Part shown: piece after piece, positions 60,885 to 64,000 of the stretch
Numbering within the stretch: the first letter of the stretch is position 1
Layout of the letters: every line of letters begins with the position of its first letter
NCBI GenBank assembly: GCA_029931535.1
Contig: JAQPZY010001675.1
Coordinates: 3,810,001-3,874,000, forward strand
Direction of reading: 5' to 3'
DNA length: 64,000 nt
Source of the DNA: Margaritifera margaritifera
Lineage: Eukaryota > Mollusca > Bivalvia > Unionida > Margaritiferidae
Position numbers and translations under genes: made by a program
The notes under the pieces: generated by a model
The model's input: the letters and a program-made list of their open reading frames with translations, nothing else
The model's database searches: none
Told to the model about the DNA's origin: nothing

Positions 60885-61302
60885 TGGGGAACTACTCTGT
60901 GATCTGGTTTTAATTTGTTATATGCCTTTGTCTGTCTTTCCAGTCAGGCTCAATGTAAGGTAGGTTTTTTGCCTATAAGTTCGCTATAAACAATGCTTTG
61001 TGAAAATGATGTAGTGTACCAAAAACACTAAAGTAGCAGCTATTTATCTCAGTGGGTTTTCTTGCCTGAGCAGCACTGATTATTTCAAACACTCTGATCA
61101 ATTGTTTCAATTGTTTTGAAATGTAAAGCTAATACAAAAAAGTCCCAAGTGATCCAAATGCCTGTGACATAGGATGATGAGATTTCTTAACCACAGTTAA
61201 CTGTATCCAACTGTAATAAAACATTCTTCAAGCATCCACATTCATGCCCCACATTTCATGCTCAATGATTGGATAATAAGCATTGTAATAATGATTATTA
61301 AA
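60885..61302. other. Probable LINE 5' UTR; nothing else seen
   Basis: No coding frame. Being upstream of ORF1 on the minus strand it may be the LINE 5' UTR, but no promoter element is recognised. Confidence 0.3.
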
Positions 61303-62046
61303 AAGTGTCTCTTATTAAGTCATAGAGGATGTGGTTTGTCTCTATTATAGAGTGTCTCTTATTAAGTCATAAGGGATGTGGTTTGTCTCTATTATAAAGA
61401 ATCTCTTATTAAGTCATAAGGGATGTGGTTTGTCTCTATTATAAAGTGTCTCTTATTAAGTCATAAGGGATGTGGTTTGTCTCTATCATAAAGTGTCTCT
61501 TATTAAGTCATAAGGGATGTGGTTTGTCTCTATTATAAATAATCTCTTATTAAGTCATAAGGGATGTGGTTTGTCTCTATTATAAAGTGTCTCTTATTAA
61601 GTCATAAGAGATGTGGTTTGTCTCTATTATAAAGAATCTCTTATTAAGACATAAGGGATGTGGTTTGTCTCTATTATAAAGAATCTCTTATTAAGTCATA
61701 AGGGATGTGGTTTGTCTCTATTATAAAGTGTCTCTTATTAAGTCATAAGGGATGTGGTTTGTCTCTATCATAAAGTGTCTCTTATTAAGTCATAAGGGGT
61801 GTGGTTTGTCTCTATTATAAAGAATCTCTTATTAAGTCATAAGGGATGTGGTTTGTCTCTTTTATAAAGTGTCTCTTATTAAGTCAGAAGGGGTGTGGTT
61901 TGTCTCTATTATGAAGAATCTCTTATTAAGTCATAAAGGGTGTGGTTTGTCTCTATTATAAAGTGTCTCTTATTAAGTCATAAGGGAAGTGGTTTGTCTC
62001 TATTATAAAGTGTCTCTTATTAAGTCATAAGGGATGTGGTTTGTCA
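61303..62046. repeat. 47-bp minisatellite, ~16 copies
   Basis: Unit agtgtctcttattaagtcat followed by aagggatgtggtttgtctct and attataa. Units alternate irregularly between two versions beginning agtgtctc and agaatctc (or ataatctc). The right end passes into unique sequence at ggtttgtcattatta. Confidence 0.96.
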
Positions 62047-62299
62047 TTATTAGCTTGCTTCATAGACATGGAATGAGAATCTTGACAAAAGTACTAAGCA
62101 CACTGAATTTCACATGGTTGTCTGAAAACTCCAATAGTGGCCTTGTACAGCTAGATTATACAGACACCATTTTAAAACATTTTACTTTACTATCCATGTC
62201 TTTTACTGTACTTTTCAAGAAGTTATTTGACAAGCAACATGAGTGATATCAGTCTTTCATTCAAACTGCATATAAACCTCAAGTTTAAAACCTCAATTT

Positions 62300-63232
62300 C
62301 CATACCAGAAAACTTACAGCAAGTCAATACCTAAATTTCCATACCAGAAAACTTACAGCAAGTCTGTACCTAAATTTCAATACCAGTAGACTTACAGCAA
62401 GCCTATACCTAAATGTCAATAACAGAAAACTTACAGTAAGTCTATACCTAAATTTCCATACCAGTACACTTACAGCCAGTCTATACCTAAATTTCCATAC
62501 CAGTACACTTACAGCAAGTCTATATTTAAATTTCCATACCAGTACACTTACAGCAAGTCTATATCTAAATTTCCATAACAGTACACTCACAGCAATTCTA
62601 TACCTAAATTTTCATACCAGTACACTTACAGCCAGTCTATACCTAAATTTCCATACCAGTACATTTACAGCAAGTCTATACCTAAATTTTCATACCAGTA
62701 AACTCACAGCAAGTCTATACCTAAATTTCCATACCAGTACACTTACAGCAAGCCTATACCTAAATTTCCATACCAGTACATTTACAGCAAGTCTATATCT
62801 AAATTTCCATACCAGTAAACTCACAGCAAGTCTATACCTAAATTTCCATACCAGTACACTTACAGCAAGTCTATATCTAAATTTCCATAACAGTACATTT
62901 ACAGCAAGTCTATACCTAAATTTTCATACCAGTACATTTACAGCAAGTCTATATCTAAATATCCATACCAGTACACTTACAGCAAGCCTATACCTAAATT
63001 TCCATACCAGTACATTTACAGCAAGTCTATATCTAAATTTCCATAACAGTACATTTACAGCAAGTCTATACCTAAATTTTCATACCAGTACACTCACAGC
63101 AAGTCTATACCTAAATTTTCATACCAGTACACTTACAGCAAGTCTATATCTAAATTTCCATAACAGTACATTTACAGCAAGTCTATACCTAAATTTCCAT
63201 AACAGTACACTCACAGCAAGTCTATACCTGAT
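62300..63232. repeat. 39-bp minisatellite, ~24 copies
   Basis: Unit acagcaagtctatacctaaa then tttccataccagtacactt. Since 39 is a multiple of three, the minus strand keeps an open frame through part of the array (62590-62324), a 13-residue VSVLVWKFRYRLA repeat that I take as incidental. Each unit has ctgtaagt on the minus strand. Confidence 0.97.
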
Positions 63233-63509
63233 CCACACACACAAAGAGTATTGCAAACTGCACATATCCCGCTAACATATGGTTAGTTGTTTGAACATAT
63301 TTTCTGTAGTATACTTTGAGTACACAGGAAAAGACACATACAGACATCAGTCTTCACCCATTTGGGATATGAACTTGAAGCTACCAGCTCCTTTATTGCT
63401 TGAGCTCTCTGTTAGGTAAAACGATTATAATATATCCACCAATTTTCCTTGAAATCAGTTGAAGAGAACTTAAGTTCTCATCTGTAATGAAAAGAAAAAG
63501 TCAAATCCT

Positions 63510-64000
63510 TTTTCAGTAACAGTGATTTTGATCTTACACACCCCCAAGCAAATATAAAGTCTTTCCTGGATAGATGAGAACACCTGTACAAAGTTTTTTT
63601 CACAAAATGTGTTGTGTAGTGCTTTAGTTGTTGTCCAGAAATGAAATGTGATTGCCAAATCTGTTTTTAGTGACTGCAAGCTTTGCCTTTGAGCTGCTTG
63701 ATCCCAAATTAGGTTTCTTCCTGGGGACAAGGGGAACAAATGTAGTAAATTTCACTTAAATCTGTATCTAGAACTTAAGTTATCACACAAGAATGAAATG
63801 CACAGACACAATTTATTTTTTAGAGAAGTGACCTTGACCTTGGAGCCACTGACCCCCAAAATCAATAGGATTCTTCCTGGATATAAGGGAAACAATGTAC
63901 TATATTTCGTTGAATTCTATCTAGAATTTAAGTTATCATCCAGAAAGGAAATGCATCGCCATAGTCTATTTTTAACAACAGTGACCTTGATCTTGGAGCT
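63510..64000. repeat. ~150-bp degenerate tandem repeat, runs off the window
   Basis: Four loose copies, marked by cagtgacctt/cagtgatttt at about 63517, 63666, 63825 and 63977. Each is followed after 30-40 bases by ccccaaaatcaatagg-like text and a ttcttcctgg word. No coding frame is supported. Confidence 0.8.

Noticed and set aside
62324..62590. Protein with a 13-residue VSVLVWKFRYRLA repeat
   Set aside because: The open frame comes from the 39-bp period of a minisatellite; only part of the array is open and there is no gene structure around it.

Overview
The window is invertebrate nuclear DNA, AT-rich, full of microsatellites, minisatellites and decayed transposons. The only intact-looking host gene is a two-exon Scratch-family zinc-finger repressor. 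A bivalve or other mollusc is the likeliest source. This is an inference from tRNA-derived SINEs sharing a central domain, degenerate ~150-bp repeats at the right edge and the mix of elements; no species-specific marker was seen.

Layout. 1-7576: flank with a SINE and microsatellites. 7577-11782: Scratch (+), exon 1 encoding a SNAG start, a 3.3-kb intron, and exon 2 encoding five C2H2-type fingers. 11783-38.0 kb: no convincing gene; it holds minisatellites (37, 55, 146, 29 and ~65 bp), long hairpins, a hAT-like MITE, a second SINE and a tRNA-like sequence. About 38.7-48.8 kb: a visibly GC-richer, densely packed, pseudogenised block of at least a dozen genes on both strands. It looks like an endogenous virus-like or large self-synthesising element: a capsid-like protein with a double-jelly-roll type motif, proteins with hydrophobic hairpins, two phage-tail-fibre-like repeat proteins (one ending in a discoidin-like domain), a possible minor-capsid-like protein and several unknowns. 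No polymerase, ATPase or integrase was recognised in it.

49.1-60.9 kb: a decayed non-LTR retrotransposon (LINE) on the minus strand. Its endonuclease region has been blown up into a ~3.1-kb array of a 52-bp unit that derives from the endonuclease's own catalytic segment. A Ty3/gypsy-type LTR element (54099-60049, minus) is inserted at the stop codon of LINE ORF1, with a 4-bp target duplication. Its pol order is protease-integrase-RT, i.e. integrase before reverse transcriptase, as in Gmr1-like elements. Its RNase H is almost wholly deleted and its protease active site is changed. 61.3-64.0 kb: 47-bp and 39-bp minisatellites, then ~150-bp degenerate repeats running off the end.

The best candidate for an undescribed system is the 38.7-48.8 kb virus-like element. 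Its genes are packed as in a compact viral genome: divergent starts, an 8-nt start/stop overlap, and abutting convergent stops. All its longer genes carry stops or frameshifts, so this copy is dead; intact relatives would have to be found elsewhere.
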